From Stenotrophomonas sp. ZAC14D1_NAIMI4_1 (lineage in GTDB: Bacteria; Pseudomonadota; Gammaproteobacteria; Xanthomonadales; Xanthomonadaceae): 64,000 nucleotides of DNA. Under the pieces are notes generated by a model, which was not told the origin of the DNA, ran no database searches, and was given only the letters and a program-made list of their open reading frames with translations. Location: NCBI RefSeq assembly GCF_003086775.1, contig NZ_CP026001.1, positions 708,407 to 772,406 on the forward strand, written 5' to 3'. Both the position numbers and the translations under genes were made by a program. Positions 28,304 to 41,515 of this stretch are shown in pieces. Every line of letters begins with the position of its first letter. The first letter of the stretch is position 1.

Positions 28304-28332
28304 GGAAACGCCGGGCAGTGCCCGGCGTTTCC
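28304..28332 (-). terminator. Hairpin between valS and the EamA gene, probable terminator
   Basis: A perfect 14-bp stem (GGAAACGCCGGGCA / TGCCCGGCGTTTCC) with a one-base loop, about 50 bases after valS. Only a broken T tract follows on the minus strand. Confidence 0.6.
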
Positions 28333-28344
28333 GATACCGCGTTG

Positions 28345-28368
28345 GTAGATGCCAACCTTGGTTGGCAC
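28345..28368 (+). repeat. SMAG-type GTAG hairpin
   Basis: GTAG then ATGCCAACC / GGTTGGCA, immediately downstream of valS on the opposite strand; a subfamily with AT-richer stems than the others here. Confidence 0.65.
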
Positions 28369-28382
28369 CCGGACCGCAGCCG

Positions 28383-31211
<2,829 letters not shown>

Positions 31212-31283
31212 GCGGGGGAACCAGGAGGTAATCGTTGAAGGATCAGGGCAGCGGGGCGGCCCATCAAGGGGGCCACGCCGCGC

Positions 31284-31709
31284 TCACATGTCGTGCTTGT
31301 TCAGGTCGTAGCCGGCGGTCTTGTACTGGCGCCAGCGTTCGCGCAGCGGTTCGCGCGCTTCCGGGTCGGCCGGCACCACTTCCAGCACGCGCTCGCACTG
31401 GCCCAGCCAGGGTTCGTCGCGCAGGTTGATCACCAGCGGGCGCATCGGCGCCTCGTCCCCGGGGATGGAAATGAGCACCACGGCCTCTTCCTCGTCCACG
31501 TCCTCGCCGACGATCTGGTGCGGGATGTAGGCATCCTCGTCGAACGACCAGAGCAGTTCGTCCAGCTCTTCGGCCTGGGCCTGGTCGCGGGCCAGCACCA
31601 GGGCGGGCAGCCCGGCATCGTTGGCCTTGCGCGCCAGTTCGCAGACCAGGCGCAGCGGCTCGGTCAGGAAACGGGGCTTGGCGATCAGGTAGAAATCAGC
31701 GCGGGGCAT
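31284..31709 (-). CDS. holC: DNA polymerase III chi subunit
   Basis: 141 residues starting MPRADFYLIAKPRFL, followed by VCELARKANDAGLPALVLA and the HolC-typical ELDELLWSFDEDAYIPHQ, with RYKTAGYDL-like ending (QYKTAGYDLNKHDM). Chi links the clamp loader to single-strand DNA-binding protein. It lies between pepA and valS. A candidate partner psi gene is also present in the window. Confidence 0.93.
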   Translation of the reverse strand: MPRADFYLIAKPRFLTEPLRLVCELARKANDAGLPALVLARDQAQAEELDELLWSFDEDAYIPHQIVGEDVDEEEAVVLISIPGDEAPMRPLVINLRDEPWLGQCERVLEVVPADPEAREPLRERWRQYKTAGYDLNKHDM

Positions 31710-31803
31710 GGCAGGGTCCGGGTCGGGCAGGGGCCCGGCATGCCGGGCGGGCAGGCCGGAGGATGCCCCGGCCGGCAGGCGCCGGCCAGGGGCAGGTACG
31801 GCA

Positions 31804-33282
31804 TCAGGCGCGGGCGACCTGGTCCAGCAGCCACTGGCTCAGCAGGCCGACCGGGCGGCCGGTGGCCATGCCACGCTTGCCTTCATCGCTGGCCACGCCG
31901 GCGATGTCCAGATGGGCCCAGCGCTGGCCTTCGGCAAAGCGCGACAGGAAGCAGCCGGCGGTGATGGCGCCGGCCCAGCGGCCGCCGATGTTGTAGACGT
32001 CGGCGAAGCTCGAATCCAGCATCGGCTGGTATTCGTCCCACAGCGGCAGGCGCCAGGCGCGGTCGAACACGTGCTCGCCGGCGGCCAGCAGCTCGTTGGC
32101 CAGGTCGTCGTGCTTGCTCATCAGGCCGGCGGTCTGGTGGCCCAGGGCAACCATGCAGGCGCCGGTCAGGGTGGCCACGTCGACCAGGGCCTGCGGCTCG
32201 AAACGCTGCGCGTAGGTCAGCGCGTCGCACAGGATCAGGCGGCCTTCGGCGTCGGTGTTGCCCACTTCGATGGTCTTGCCCGACATCGAGGTGATCACGT
32301 CGGACGGGCGGTAGGCATTGCCGTCGATGGCGTTTTCCACGGCCGGCACGACCACCACCAGGTTCAGCGGCAGCCTGGCCTTCACGGCGGCGACGAAGGT
32401 GCCGATGACGTTGGCGCCACCGCACATGTCGTACTTCATCTCCTCGATGCCGCCCTGGGTCTTCAGGTTGACGCCACCGGTATCGAAGGTGATGCCCTTG
32501 CCGACCAGCACGTACGGCTTGGCGTCGGCCGCACCGGTCCACTTCAGCACGACCAGGCGCGGGCGGTTGGCCGAGCCACGGGCCACGGCCAGCAGCGAGC
32601 CCATGCCCAGCGCTTCCATCTGGTGCTCGTCGAGGATCTCGGCCTCGGCGCCGTCATGCTCGCCGGCGAACTTCACGCCCACTTCAGCCAGGTAGGCCGG
32701 GGTGCAGTAGTTCGGCGGCAGGTTGCCCAGCTCGCGGGCGAACTCGACACCGGCGGCGATGGCCTGGCCCTGGGCCAGGGCCTGGGCGTCGTCACCGGCA
32801 ATGGCCAGCTGGGCCAGGCCGGCGTCGTCGGCCTTCTTCTTGCCCAGGGTGGCGGTGTAGCGGTAGGCGGCGTGGTCGGCGGCGATCACGGCCTGGCGGA
32901 TCGCCCAGGCGGCGTCGCGGTCCTTGACGGCCACTTCGGACAGGGTGAACAGCGCGCTGCGGGCGGCGCCGGCCTTCAGCGCGCGCACGGCGTCGCCGAC
33001 GGCCTTCAGGTACTGCGGCACGCCGAAACGGGCGGCTTCGCCCAGGCCGACCACCAGCACGCGCGGGGCGCTGACGCCCGGCAGGTCATGCAGCAGGGTG
33101 GTGGCGCCGGTCTTGCCGGACAGGTCGCCGCGCTGGGCCAGGGCGGCCAGGCGGCCACCGCTGGCGGCGTCCAGGGCCTGGGCGGCCGGGGTCAGGGAGT
33201 GGTCGGCATAGGCGCCGACGACCAGGCAGTCGACGCTGGCGGCGGCCGGAGCGAGGTGGTTCAGGGTGAATTCGAGGGCCAT
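31804..33282 (-). CDS. pepA: Leucyl aminopeptidase (cytosol aminopeptidase)
   Basis: 492 residues, M17 metallopeptidase. The catalytic metal and lysine region is [19 protein letters not shown] and the family signature is [14 protein letters not shown]. It removes N-terminal residues from peptides; in E. coli the same protein is also a DNA-binding factor for Xer recombination at cer. The start [10 protein letters not shown] fits the family; a start ten codons upstream is less likely. Divergent from lptF with about 100 bases between. Confidence 0.95.
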   Translation of the reverse strand: MALEFTLNHLAPAAASVDCLVVGAYADHSLTPAAQALDAASGGRLAALAQRGDLSGKTGATTLLHDLPGVSAPRVLVVGLGEAARFGVPQYLKAVGDAVRALKAGAARSALFTLSEVAVKDRDAAWAIRQAVIAADHAAYRYTATLGKKKADDAGLAQLAIAGDDAQALAQGQAIAAGVEFARELGNLPPNYCTPAYLAEVGVKFAGEHDGAEAEILDEHQMEALGMGSLLAVARGSANRPRLVVLKWTGAADAKPYVLVGKGITFDTGGVNLKTQGGIEEMKYDMCGGANVIGTFVAAVKARLPLNLVVVVPAVENAIDGNAYRPSDVITSMSGKTIEVGNTDAEGRLILCDALTYAQRFEPQALVDVATLTGACMVALGHQTAGLMSKHDDLANELLAAGEHVFDRAWRLPLWDEYQPMLDSSFADVYNIGGRWAGAITAGCFLSRFAEGQRWAHLDIAGVASDEGKRGMATGRPVGLLSQWLLDQVARA

Positions 33283-33386
33283 TGAGCAGATTCCATTGGC
33301 GAGTCCGTACAATCGCAGGCCGTTTACGCCCAGACAGTAGACTGGGCGGCACCGCGAACGAACCCCAGAGTTTAAACCACCGCCCC

Positions 33387-34469
33387 ATGCTGAAGCTCGA
33401 CCGATACCTGCTGGGCGATTTCGTCCAGAGTTTCCTGGCTACCCTGATCGTCCTGCTGGTGGTCAGCGTGGGCGGCGTGCTGGTGGACATCCTCGGCAAC
33501 ATCGCCGACGGACGGCTGCCGGCCAAGCTGCTGTTCTCGCAGCTGGGCCTGCAGTTCATCGCCTACATGCCGCTGATCCTGCCGCTGGCGCTGATGCTGG
33601 GCCTGCTGCTGGCCATTGGCCGCCTCTACCGCGATTCGGAGATGGCGGTGCTGACGGCCATCGGTGTTGGCCCCAAGCGCCTGCTGCGGCCACTGCTGAT
33701 GCTGGTGGTGCCGGTGGTGCTGCTGGTCGGCGCCTGCTCGCTGTGGCTGGGCCCCTGGGCCGGCCGCACCGCCGAGCAGATGATCCAGGACGCCAACCGC
33801 AGCGTGCTGATGGCCGGCCTGGAGCCGGGCCGGTTCACCCCGCTGCCCAATGGCGGGGTGGTCTACCTGTCCTCGATCTCGCCTGATGGCACCACGCTGG
33901 GCCGGGTGTTCCTGCAGCGGCAGAAGGATGACCGCCTGGAAGTGGTGTCCGCCGCCGGTGGCCGCATGTTCTTCGAAGGCAAGCAGCAGCGCTTCCTGGA
34001 GCTGGACGATGGCCACCAGGTGGAAGGCCCGCTGGCCGGCGCGCTGGATTACCGGCTGGCCACCTTCGCCCGCAATGACGTGGCCCTGCCCGACGGCGCC
34101 CAGGCCAAGGCCGAGGATGACCCCGAGCTGATGCCGACCCTGCAGCTGCTGGGTGACGACCGGCCTGAGGCCAAGGCCCAGCTGCACCGCCGCATCGCCC
34201 CGCCGCTGATCGCCCTAGCCTTCGCCCTGCTGACCGTGCCACTGGGCCGCAGCTCGCCGCGCCAGCAGCGCTACGGCCGCATGATGCTGGCCCTGCTGGC
34301 CTACATGGTGGGCACCAACCTGACCTTCATCGGCGCCGGCTGGATTGCCGACGGCCGCATTCCCGGCGCGCTGGGGCTGTGGTGGCTGACCCTGCCGCTG
34401 CTGGCGTTCGCCATCTGGATGTACGCGCGCGATGGCCGCCTGGCCCGCCCGAAGGGAGCCCGCGCATGA
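33387..34469 (+). CDS. lptF: LPS export ABC transporter permease LptF
   Basis: 360 residues: [20 protein letters not shown] is the usual LptF beginning, with three transmembrane segments at each end and a central periplasmic beta-jellyroll region. With LptG and LptB2 it extracts LPS from the inner membrane and pushes it up the LptC-LptA bridge. It overlaps lptG by four bases (ATGA). Confidence 0.95.
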   Translation: MLKLDRYLLGDFVQSFLATLIVLLVVSVGGVLVDILGNIADGRLPAKLLFSQLGLQFIAYMPLILPLALMLGLLLAIGRLYRDSEMAVLTAIGVGPKRLLRPLLMLVVPVVLLVGACSLWLGPWAGRTAEQMIQDANRSVLMAGLEPGRFTPLPNGGVVYLSSISPDGTTLGRVFLQRQKDDRLEVVSAAGGRMFFEGKQQRFLELDDGHQVEGPLAGALDYRLATFARNDVALPDGAQAKAEDDPELMPTLQLLGDDRPEAKAQLHRRIAPPLIALAFALLTVPLGRSSPRQQRYGRMMLALLAYMVGTNLTFIGAGWIADGRIPGALGLWWLTLPLLAFAIWMYARDGRLARPKGARA

Positions 34470-35566
34470 AGCTGCGCCCGATGCGTTTCGATGTCTACCT
34501 GGGCCGTGCGGTGTTCACCACCGTGCTGCTCACCTGGGCGGTGCTGACCGGCCTGGACGTAGTGATGGCCTTCTCCGGTGAGTTCAAGGACATCGGCAAG
34601 AACGGCTATTCGCTGGGCCATGCTGCGGCGTGGGTGCTGTATACCGTGCCCCGCCGTGCCTACACCTTCTTCCCGACGGCCGCGGTGATCGGCGCGCTGA
34701 TGGGGCTGGGCCAGCTGGCCGCCACCTCCGAGCTGACCGCGCTGCGCGCGCTGGGCCTGTCGCGCAAACGTCTCAGCGTCTCGGTGGCGATCGCGCTGTC
34801 GCTGCTGACCGGCGTGATGGTGATCAGTGCCGAGACCATTGGCCCGTGGGGCCAGAGCCGTGCCGATGCGCTGAAGATGAGCGCCAAGTGGGGCACCGAT
34901 GTGACCACGGCCCGCTATTCGGGATTGTGGGCGCGCGAGGGTGACACCTTCCTCAATGCCGCCACCGGCGAAGAGCAGCTGGTCGGTGACAAGGGCACGC
35001 GGCTGATCCTGCGTGACGTGCGCCTGTACCGCATCGCCGGGGATGGCAACATCGTCTCGCTCACCCATGCGGCCACCGCCGAGCACGACAAGGACGGCTG
35101 GGTGCTGACCGGGGTCAAGCGCGACACCTTCGCCGAGCGTGGCGCGACCCGCGAGGAAGCCGCGCGCGAGGTCTGGGATTCCAAGCTGGACGCGGGCGCG
35201 CTGGCGACCGGCATCGCCAAGCCGCGCAACCTGAGCGTGTCCGAGCTGCGCACCAGCATCGAGTACCGCGAACGCAACAACCTCGATGCCCGTGATTTCG
35301 AGGATGTCTACTGGAGCCGCTGGTTCTACCCGCTCAACGTGCTGGCGCTGTGCCTGGCCGCCGTGCCGTTCGCATTCGGTTCGCTGCGCAGCGGCGGCAT
35401 GGGCAAGCGCCTGTTCCTGGGCATCCTGTTCGCGCTGGGCTTCTGGCTGCTGCAGCTGTTCTTCGGGCGCATGGCCGGTGCGCTGAAATTCGATTACCGC
35501 ATTGCCTACGCCTTGCCGCCCATCGTCATGCTGGCGGTCTCCGGCTGGCTGTTCCGGCGCAGGTAG
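34466..35566 (+). CDS. lptG: LPS export ABC transporter permease LptG
   Basis: 366 residues, same architecture as LptF: N-terminal helices (VYLGRAVFTTVLLTWAVLT), periplasmic jellyroll, and C-terminal helices ending SGWLFRRR. Partner permease in the LptB2FG exporter. ATGA overlap with lptF, so the pair is made together. No terminator seen after it; the next gene starts about 80 bases later. Confidence 0.95.
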   Translation: MKLRPMRFDVYLGRAVFTTVLLTWAVLTGLDVVMAFSGEFKDIGKNGYSLGHAAAWVLYTVPRRAYTFFPTAAVIGALMGLGQLAATSELTALRALGLSRKRLSVSVAIALSLLTGVMVISAETIGPWGQSRADALKMSAKWGTDVTTARYSGLWAREGDTFLNAATGEEQLVGDKGTRLILRDVRLYRIAGDGNIVSLTHAATAEHDKDGWVLTGVKRDTFAERGATREEAAREVWDSKLDAGALATGIAKPRNLSVSELRTSIEYRERNNLDARDFEDVYWSRWFYPLNVLALCLAAVPFAFGSLRSGGMGKRLFLGILFALGFWLLQLFFGRMAGALKFDYRIAYALPPIVMLAVSGWLFRRR

Positions 35567-35644
35567 CGCCGCCTTGCTTCACCGCGCGGGCGCATGCGGC
35601 GCCCGCACGCTCCACACCAAGGATGAATACCTTCAAGGATGAAC

Positions 35645-36502
35645 ATGCTCTTCAATCGCCTGGTTCCTGCTGTTGCCGCCCTGTTGCTGCTGGTGGGCTG
35701 TTCGCGCCCGATCGATTTCGAGATCGACAACCCGACCGACGCTCCGGTCACCCTGTCCATCGACGCGCAGGCGCACGTCATTCCACCGCACACGGCCGTG
35801 CCCATCAGCCTGGAGCCTGGCCAGTACCGGCTGCAGAGCGAGAAGATCGGCACCGTGCGCATGGTGGTCTACGCCGGCGGCATCGGCGGCCTGATCAACC
35901 CGACGCTGGGCGAGTACGTGATCGTGACCGAGCAGTACGTCACCAGCAAAACCAACTCCGGCGGCCTGGCCTCCAAGGTCGAGCTGAATGACGTGGTGAT
36001 CGATGGCCCGTACGTGAAGGCGACCGGCCTGTTCATTCCGCGCCGCTGGGATATCGGCCTGCTGGGCGAACTGCCGGACGTGGTGATGTCCAACAGCCCG
36101 GACACCTCGTCTGATTACCGCACCAAGCTCTACAACGTGCCCGGCTTCTTCGAGTACCTGGATGCCGAAGACGATCTGCGCGCGGCCTTCGGCCCGGAGG
36201 GCTACCAGACGCCGGAGGCGACGGTCGAATTCACCCCGGCCACCCTGCCGGAACTGCCCGCCGCCTTCGAGGCCAAGGGCAAGCCGATGCGCGAACTGTA
36301 TGCGCAGTACCTGGCGGCCAGCGATGCCGGCGAGCAGAAGCGCCTGAAGAAGGCCAGCCTGAAGCTGTGGCAGGACTTCGGCACGACCCGCGCGGCATTG
36401 AACGGCAAGATCCCGGTGCCCGACGACGTCAAGGCCACGGCGTTCTCGTTGCAGTTCTTCGAGCTGTGGGCGCAGCCAGCGGTGATCCTGCCGGAAGGCT
36501 GA
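35645..36502 (+). CDS. Putative lipoprotein of unknown function
   Basis: 285 residues. A signal sequence ends at the lipobox LLVGC, so it is likely lipid-anchored in the envelope; Ser at +2 suggests the outer membrane. The mature part begins RPIDFEIDNPTDAPVTLSID, a beta-rich stretch, and the C-terminal third is more helical (KRLKKASLKLWQDFG). The start at 35645 is favoured by AAGGA five bases before it; ATG two codons upstream sits on top of that site. I recognise no family. Its position after lptFG may hint at an envelope role, but nothing more can be said. Confidence 0.75.
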   Translation: MLFNRLVPAVAALLLLVGCSRPIDFEIDNPTDAPVTLSIDAQAHVIPPHTAVPISLEPGQYRLQSEKIGTVRMVVYAGGIGGLINPTLGEYVIVTEQYVTSKTNSGGLASKVELNDVVIDGPYVKATGLFIPRRWDIGLLGELPDVVMSNSPDTSSDYRTKLYNVPGFFEYLDAEDDLRAAFGPEGYQTPEATVEFTPATLPELPAAFEAKGKPMRELYAQYLAASDAGEQKRLKKASLKLWQDFGTTRAALNGKIPVPDDVKATAFSLQFFELWAQPAVILPEG

Positions 36503-36505
36503 CCC

Positions 36506-36530
36506 GTAGCGTCGAGCAAGCTCGACGCTA
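36506..36530 (+). repeat. SMAG-type GTAG hairpin
   Basis: GTAGCGTCGAGC / GCTCGACGCTA hairpin just after the lipoprotein stop; first of two in tandem. Confidence 0.65.
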
Positions 36531-36535
36531 TGTAG

Positions 36536-36559
36536 GTAGCGCCGGGCCGCGCCCGGCAC
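36536..36559 (+). repeat. SMAG-type GTAG hairpin
   Basis: GTAGCGCCGGGC / GCCCGGC hairpin, direct-orientation neighbour of the previous one but with an unrelated stem sequence, just before the RDD gene end. Confidence 0.65.
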
Positions 36560-36565
36560 ACGCTC

Positions 36566-37057
36566 TCAGCGCTTGGGCATCCGCACTAGGCGCGTGCCGC
36601 TGGCGCGGTCATGCCAGGTCAGGCGCTGGCGATCCAGCCACGCCCACCAGAAGCCCAGCCCGCCCAGCAGCAGTGACAGCGTGGCCACCGCGAAGCGCAG
36701 CCACAGCTGGCGGCGGCGCAGCGGCGTGCCATCGCGCGATTCCAGTTTCAGCCGCCACGGCCGCATGCCCAGCGTCTGCCCGCCGCGGCGCCAGCTGGCC
36801 GTGGCGTACCACCCGGTCACCGCCCAGCACACGGCCCACAGCAGCCACTGCCACGCACTGAACGGCGCGATGTTCTCGCGCTGGGCATGGCCACTGAAGG
36901 TGTAGGCCAGGGTGAACAGCGTGCCGGCCAGCATCCACAGGGCCAGCACGGGCAAGGCGTCGTAGACCATCGCCAGCACGCGCCACGGCAGCAGCGCACG
37001 CGGGCGGGGCGTTCCAGTGGCGGCCGCAGGGGCCGTGTCGGTGGCGGGCTGGGACAT
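36566..37057 (-). CDS. RDD-family membrane protein
   Basis: 163 residues with an Ala/Pro-rich N-terminus ([20 protein letters not shown]) followed by [20 protein letters not shown]. In that stretch the Arg and Asp-type residues of RDD proteins are partly kept. Three membrane segments end with [16 protein letters not shown], a typical RDD ending. Function unknown in general. It is divergent from xerD with about 56 bases between start codons. Start MSQPATD preferred over one 18 codons upstream that would intrude on the xerD promoter. Confidence 0.82.
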   Translation of the reverse strand: MSQPATDTAPAAATGTPRPRALLPWRVLAMVYDALPVLALWMLAGTLFTLAYTFSGHAQRENIAPFSAWQWLLWAVCWAVTGWYATASWRRGGQTLGMRPWRLKLESRDGTPLRRRQLWLRFAVATLSLLLGGLGFWWAWLDRQRLTWHDRASGTRLVRMPKR

Positions 37058-37113
37058 GCGCCGAGCATACGCAAAGCTGGCCGCGCCCGCAGTGGTCCTC
37101 GTATCCTGCACGC

Positions 37114-38091
37114 ATGGCCGTCATTTCCACCCCTGCCGAACGCCGCCAGCTGGTCACCCAGCTGCCGGAACTGCGCGCCGCCGACAGCGTGCGCATCCAG
37201 CGTTTCCTCGATGCGATCTGGGCCGAGAACGGGCTGGCGCGCGCCACCCTGGACAGCTACCGGCGTGACCTGGAAGGCCTGGCGCGCTGGATGGATGGCC
37301 GCGAGGGCGGCCTGGCCGGCATCGAGCGCCCGGGCCTGTTCGATTACCTGGCCTGGCGCACCCGCCATGGCTGGTCGCCGCGCAGCAATGCGCGCCTGCT
37401 GTCGGCGCTGCGCGCGTTCTTCGCCGATGGCGTGCGCCGTGGCGAGCGCAGCGAAGACCCCAGCACGCTGCTGGATCCGCCCAAGCTGCCCCGCCTGCTG
37501 CCCAAGGCGCTGGCCGAAAGCCAGATCGATGCCTTGCTCGCCGCGCCGGACATCGACAGCCCGCTGGGGCTGCGCGACCGCGCCATGCTGGAACTGATGT
37601 ATGCCGCCGGCCTGCGCGTGAGCGAGCTGGTGCTGCTGCCGGCCACCGCGGTCAACCTGCGCCAGGGCGTGCTGCGGGTGACCGGCAAGGGCAGCAAGGA
37701 ACGCCTGGTGCCGCTGGGCGAGGAATCGCAGCACTGGCTGGAGCGTTACCTGCAGCAGTCGCGGCCGCAGCTGGTCGGCAAGGGCAAGGTGCACGCGCTG
37801 GCCGATGGGCAGACGCCGCTGTTCATCGAGCCCAGCCTGCATGCGCTGACCCGGCAGGCGTTCTGGCACCTGGTCAAGCGCCATGCGCAGGTGGCCGGCA
37901 TCGACCCGGCGCGGATCAGCCCGCACGGCCTGCGCCACAGCTTCGCCACCCATCTGTTGAACCGTGGCGCCGACCTGCGCGCGCTGCAGATGCTGCTGGG
38001 CCACAGTTCACTGTCGACCACCCAGATCTACACCCTGGTCGCGCGCGAACACCTGCAGAAGCTGCACGCCCGGCACCATCCGCGCGGCTGA
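37114..38091 (+). CDS. xerD: Site-specific tyrosine recombinase XerD
   Basis: 325 residues. The N-terminal SAM-like DNA-binding domain contains [20 protein letters not shown]. The catalytic domain shows [11 protein letters not shown] (Arg), [10 protein letters not shown] (Lys), [12 protein letters not shown] (His-x-x-Arg), [14 protein letters not shown] (His and nucleophile Tyr). With XerC it resolves chromosome dimers at dif. The C-terminal [17 protein letters not shown] is XerD-like. Being next to dsbC is the usual gammaproteobacterial order; this is not an integrase of a mobile element. Confidence 0.95.
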   Translation: MAVISTPAERRQLVTQLPELRAADSVRIQRFLDAIWAENGLARATLDSYRRDLEGLARWMDGREGGLAGIERPGLFDYLAWRTRHGWSPRSNARLLSALRAFFADGVRRGERSEDPSTLLDPPKLPRLLPKALAESQIDALLAAPDIDSPLGLRDRAMLELMYAAGLRVSELVLLPATAVNLRQGVLRVTGKGSKERLVPLGEESQHWLERYLQQSRPQLVGKGKVHALADGQTPLFIEPSLHALTRQAFWHLVKRHAQVAGIDPARISPHGLRHSFATHLLNRGADLRALQMLLGHSSLSTTQIYTLVAREHLQKLHARHHPRG

Positions 38092-38189
38092 ACGGCCAAC
38101 GGCGGCAGCGGGGCGGTACGTGCGCACGGTCGCGGCCCGTCACGTAGGCCTGTGTCAGAATCCGGGGTCTGATTCCCAGCGGATTGCCC

Positions 38190-38993
38190 ATGTTCCGATT
38201 TGCCATCGCTGCATTGTTCAGTGCGGTCAGCCTGACCGCCTGCGCCCAGCCGGCGCCGCCGGCCGCCAAGGCACCTGCCGCTGCTGCCAAGGCCGGTCCG
38301 GCCGCGCCTGCGGGTTCGCCCGAACAGGCCGTACGTGCCGCACTGACCGCGCTCAACCCGGGCTTCGAAGTCGATTATGTCGGCGCGGCACCGTTCCCCG
38401 GTTTCCGCGAAGTTGTCGTTTCCGGCCAGCTGCTGTACGTCTCCGATGACGGCCGTTACCTGTTCCAGTCGCAGCCGTATGACACCCGCGAGAAGGCCCC
38501 GGCCAACAGCGAAGGCCTGCTGGGCTACCGCCGCCAGCTGCTGGCCAAGGCCAACCATGGCGACCGCATCGTGTTCGCCGCGCCCAACGCCAAGTACACC
38601 ATCAGCGTGTTCACCGATATCGAGTGCGGCTACTGCCGCAAGCTGCACCAGGACATCGCCGAGCTCAACCGCAACGGCATCACCGTCGAGTACCTGGCCT
38701 TCCCGCGCATGGGCCTGGGCAGCAAGGACTACACCGACATGATCTCGGTCTGGTGCGCGGCGGATCGCCGCCAGGCGCTGACCAATGCCAAGCGCGGCGG
38801 CAGCGTGCCGGCCAGGAACTGCACCAACCCGGTGGCCATGCAGTACACGCTGGGCCAGCGCCTGGGCGTCAACGGCACGCCCGCGATCTTCGCCCCCGAC
38901 GGCACCCAGCTGGGCGGTTACCTGCCGCCGGCGCAGCTGCGTGCGGCGCTGGAGAAGCGCGCCGCCGCCAGCACCGCAGGTGGCAGCCGCTGA
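38190..38993 (+). CDS. dsbC: Thiol:disulfide interchange protein DsbC-like
   Basis: 267 residues (269 if the ATG two codons earlier is used). An export signal ends LTACAQPAPP, which fits a lipobox. After an Ala/Pro-rich linker comes the dimerisation domain (FPGFREVVVSGQLLYVSDDG in part) and a thioredoxin fold with the active-site CGYC in FTDIECGYCRKLH. A second cysteine pair is WCAADRR and RNCTNP, and the cis-Pro region is NGTPAIFAPDG. It isomerises wrong disulfides in periplasmic proteins and would serve the cysteine-containing chitinase and protease encoded nearby (inference). Confidence 0.92.
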   Translation: MFRFAIAALFSAVSLTACAQPAPPAAKAPAAAAKAGPAAPAGSPEQAVRAALTALNPGFEVDYVGAAPFPGFREVVVSGQLLYVSDDGRYLFQSQPYDTREKAPANSEGLLGYRRQLLAKANHGDRIVFAAPNAKYTISVFTDIECGYCRKLHQDIAELNRNGITVEYLAFPRMGLGSKDYTDMISVWCAADRRQALTNAKRGGSVPARNCTNPVAMQYTLGQRLGVNGTPAIFAPDGTQLGGYLPPAQLRAALEKRAAASTAGGSR

Positions 38994-39002
38994 TCGGAAC
39001 GC

Positions 39003-39025
39003 CGCCGGGCATGGCCCGGCGCTAC
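39003..39025 (-). repeat. SMAG-type hairpin, inverted member of a pair
   Basis: GCCGGGC/GCCCGGC hairpin ending CTAC, 13 bases from an oppositely oriented copy. Confidence 0.7.
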
Positions 39026-39038
39026 CGTGGATGGGCGG

Positions 39039-39060
39039 GTAGCGCCGGGCCATGCCCGGC
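39039..39060 (+). repeat. SMAG-type GTAG hairpin, direct member of a pair
   Basis: GTAGCGCCGGGC / GCCCGGC; with the previous repeat it makes a head-to-head dimer whose two halves can also pair with each other. Confidence 0.7.
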
Positions 39061-39080
39061 GGATGCATCATGCAGAAAGG

Positions 39081-39111
39081 GCCGGGGACGCGATGCGTCC
39101 CCGGCTTTTTT
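39081..39111. terminator. Terminator between dsbC and the chitinase gene
   Basis: An 11-bp perfect stem (GCCGGGGACGC / GCGTCCCCGGC) with a GAT loop and then six T on the plus strand, so it mainly stops dsbC transcripts; the converging chitinase ends at its edge. Confidence 0.88.
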
Positions 39112-41225
39112 CATTTCAGGCCATCACTGACCGCCTTGGTCAGCGTGCCCTGTGCATCGTCGCCACTGAACTCCCAGACGAACGCACCGCCCAGGCCCTG
39201 CGTTTTCACGTAGCCCATCTTGCGGGTGATGTTGGCCGGGGTGTCGAAGCTCCACAGCGTGCTGCCGTTGTAGATCCACGTGGCACCGGCGGTGTTGTCG
39301 GTGTAACCGGGCCAGGCCAGGTTCTTCAGCACCTTCCAGTCTTCGATGCCGGCCTCGTAGGTGCCCGGCGCAGCACCGCCGGCGGTCTGGTACATGCCGT
39401 TGTTGCCGCTGGCCACGCCGGTCCAGCCACGGCCGTAGTAACCGATGCCGAGGTTGAGCTTGGCCGCCGGCACGCCGCGGCTGATGAAGGCCTCGATGGC
39501 GTCGTTGCTGTTGTAGAGCTTCTGGTCGCCGGTGGACGGATCATTGGGCGAGTCGAACAACGCGGACTGGTGATTGGTCTTCGCATCCCACGCGCCGTGG
39601 AAGTCGTAGGTCATCACGTTGATGTAGTCCAGGTACGGGTGGTACGCGGCCGGGTCGGTGACGCGGACCTTGTCGACGCCCGCACCCACGGCCACGGTCA
39701 GCAGCAGGCCCGGGCGCACCGCATCGAGCTGGCGGCGGAACTCGGCCATCAGCGCGGTGAAGTTGGCGTTGTCCTCCGGCTTGCCGCATTCGATGCCACA
39801 CGCCACCGGGTACTCCCAGTCGATGTCGATGCCATCGAACACGCCCAGTGCCGCGGCTGCGCCACCGGCACCATCGGTCACCGGCAGGTTGCCCTTGATG
39901 TAGGCATCGATGCAGGAAGCGACGAAGGCCTGGCGGTTTTCCGGGCGTGCGGCGCTGGAGAAGCCGCGCGACCAGGTCCAGCCACCCAGCGAGATCAGCA
40001 CCTTCAGGTCCGGGTACTTGGCCTTCAGCTGCTTGAGCTGGTTCCAGTTGCCGCGCAGCGGCTGGTCCCAGGTATCGGCGCTGCCGCTGACGCTCTCACC
40101 GGCAGCGAAGGCCTTGCTGTAATCGGCGAACGCATCGCCACCGGCACCGGTGTTCGGGTCCGACGGCTGGGTGATGCCTACTTCGCAGCGGTTGTTGCGC
40201 ACGTTGCCGAAGGCGTAGTTGATGTGGGTCAGGCGCGCGGCCGAACCGCTGCTGTCGATGTTCTTCACCCGGTAGTTGCGGCCGTAGATGCCCCATTGGG
40301 TGAAGTAGCCGATGACCCGCTTGCCGGTGCCGCCGCCGCTGCCGGCCAGGGTGGTGGCGCTGACCGCGCTGCCCTGCGCCGACGCGTTGCCGGCATTGTC
40401 GCGGGCACGGATGCGGTAGCTGTAGGTGGTCGAAGCGGTCAGCCCGCCATCGACATAGCTGGCGCTGGATGGCGAGCCGACCAGGCTGCCGTCGCGGTAC
40501 ACGTCGTAGCCGGCCAGGCCGCTGCCACCGGTGTTGTCGGTGGACGGGCTCCAGCTGAGCGCGATGCTGCTGGCAGTGCGGGTGCCCACCGCCAGGCCGC
40601 CGGGCACGCTGGGTGCGGTGGTATCGCCGCTGGCCGCGTTGACGGTGATGGTGATGGTGGGGGTGCTGGTGGTGGCGTTGTTGTTGTCGGTGGCCACCGC
40701 GCGCAGGGTGTGGCTGCCGGCGCTGGCGTTGGCCCAGCTGGCGCTGTACGGCGCGCTGGTGTCCACCCCGATCGAGCTGCCATCGCGGAAGAACTCGACC
40801 TTGCTGACGCTGCCGTCCGGGTCGCTGGCATTGGCGTTCACGGTGATCGTGCTGCCGGCGCTGAAGGTGGCGCCGTTGGCGGGCGAGGTCAGGCTGACCA
40901 CCGGCGGCTGGTTGGCGCCGCTGCCGTCACAGGCACCGAGATTGGTGTAGTAGGGCGCCCCGGCCGGGTGGTCCGGCGGTGCGTTCCAGATGTCCTGGTT
41001 CGCCCGGTACAGGACCCCTCCCTTCTGCAGGGTGTCGCCGGCCCGGTAGATCTTGGCCTGGTCCCACTGCGCCACGCCGGCACAGCTGGCGGCCTGGGCC
41101 AGGCCGGGCAGGGCGGCTGCCCCGGCGGCCAGGGCCAGCAGCCAGGCCAGGCGGCGCGGGCGGAGGGAGCGGGAGGAGCGTTCGGCACTGCGTACATCGG
41201 CACTCTGCACAAGCTTGTCGTACAT
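39111..41225 (-). CDS. Secreted GH18 chitinase with CBM5/12, Ig-like and fibronectin III modules
   Basis: 704 residues. A long charged N-region then [20 protein letters not shown] forms the signal peptide. Residues about 46-101 are a chitin-binding CBM5/12 ([26 protein letters not shown]); 105-195 a bacterial Ig-like domain ([19 protein letters not shown]); 198-288 fibronectin III; 300-704 the GH18 barrel with the catalytic [10 protein letters not shown] near residue 470. It should degrade chitin outside the cell and is a probable cargo of the type II system encoded downstream. Related to the ChiA type of Stenotrophomonas. Confidence 0.95.
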   Translation of the reverse strand: MYDKLVQSADVRSAERSSRSLRPRRLAWLLALAAGAAALPGLAQAASCAGVAQWDQAKIYRAGDTLQKGGVLYRANQDIWNAPPDHPAGAPYYTNLGACDGSGANQPPVVSLTSPANGATFSAGSTITVNANASDPDGSVSKVEFFRDGSSIGVDTSAPYSASWANASAGSHTLRAVATDNNNATTSTPTITITVNAASGDTTAPSVPGGLAVGTRTASSIALSWSPSTDNTGGSGLAGYDVYRDGSLVGSPSSASYVDGGLTASTTYSYRIRARDNAGNASAQGSAVSATTLAGSGGGTGKRVIGYFTQWGIYGRNYRVKNIDSSGSAARLTHINYAFGNVRNNRCEVGITQPSDPNTGAGGDAFADYSKAFAAGESVSGSADTWDQPLRGNWNQLKQLKAKYPDLKVLISLGGWTWSRGFSSAARPENRQAFVASCIDAYIKGNLPVTDGAGGAAAALGVFDGIDIDWEYPVACGIECGKPEDNANFTALMAEFRRQLDAVRPGLLLTVAVGAGVDKVRVTDPAAYHPYLDYINVMTYDFHGAWDAKTNHQSALFDSPNDPSTGDQKLYNSNDAIEAFISRGVPAAKLNLGIGYYGRGWTGVASGNNGMYQTAGGAAPGTYEAGIEDWKVLKNLAWPGYTDNTAGATWIYNGSTLWSFDTPANITRKMGYVKTQGLGGAFVWEFSGDDAQGTLTKAVSDGLK

Positions 41226-41515
41226 GGTGTGTCTCCGACTTCCGGTGGCGCGCGGGCCGGATGGCACCGCGCGTGACGCAGGTCCGGACATCGCCCGGGG
41301 AAGGGCGACGGTGGGGGCGGACGGGGTACCTGGCTGGCCGGGGAGAGAGTCCGGGGCCAAGTGGGGACAACGTTGTCATCAATTGATCAGGCAATCCGTG
41401 AGCGAGCGCATGGTTCCGGGATTCGGGTATTCCGGCGAAGAGCGGCGCTGGCGCGCGGTTGGCTGCCATCGGCGGGGCCCCTCGTGGCTGGGGCGTTCTG
41501 TGAATTTTGTGGGTT

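Noticed and set aside
33282..33313. Promoter for lptF (TTGAGC with TACAAT)
   Set aside because: The spacing is 20 bases and the -35 is poor; not strong enough to annotate.
37114..38091. Possibility that the tyrosine recombinase marks an integrated element
   Set aside because: Motifs and siting next to dsbC identify chromosomal XerD; no attachment-site duplication or phage genes are nearby.
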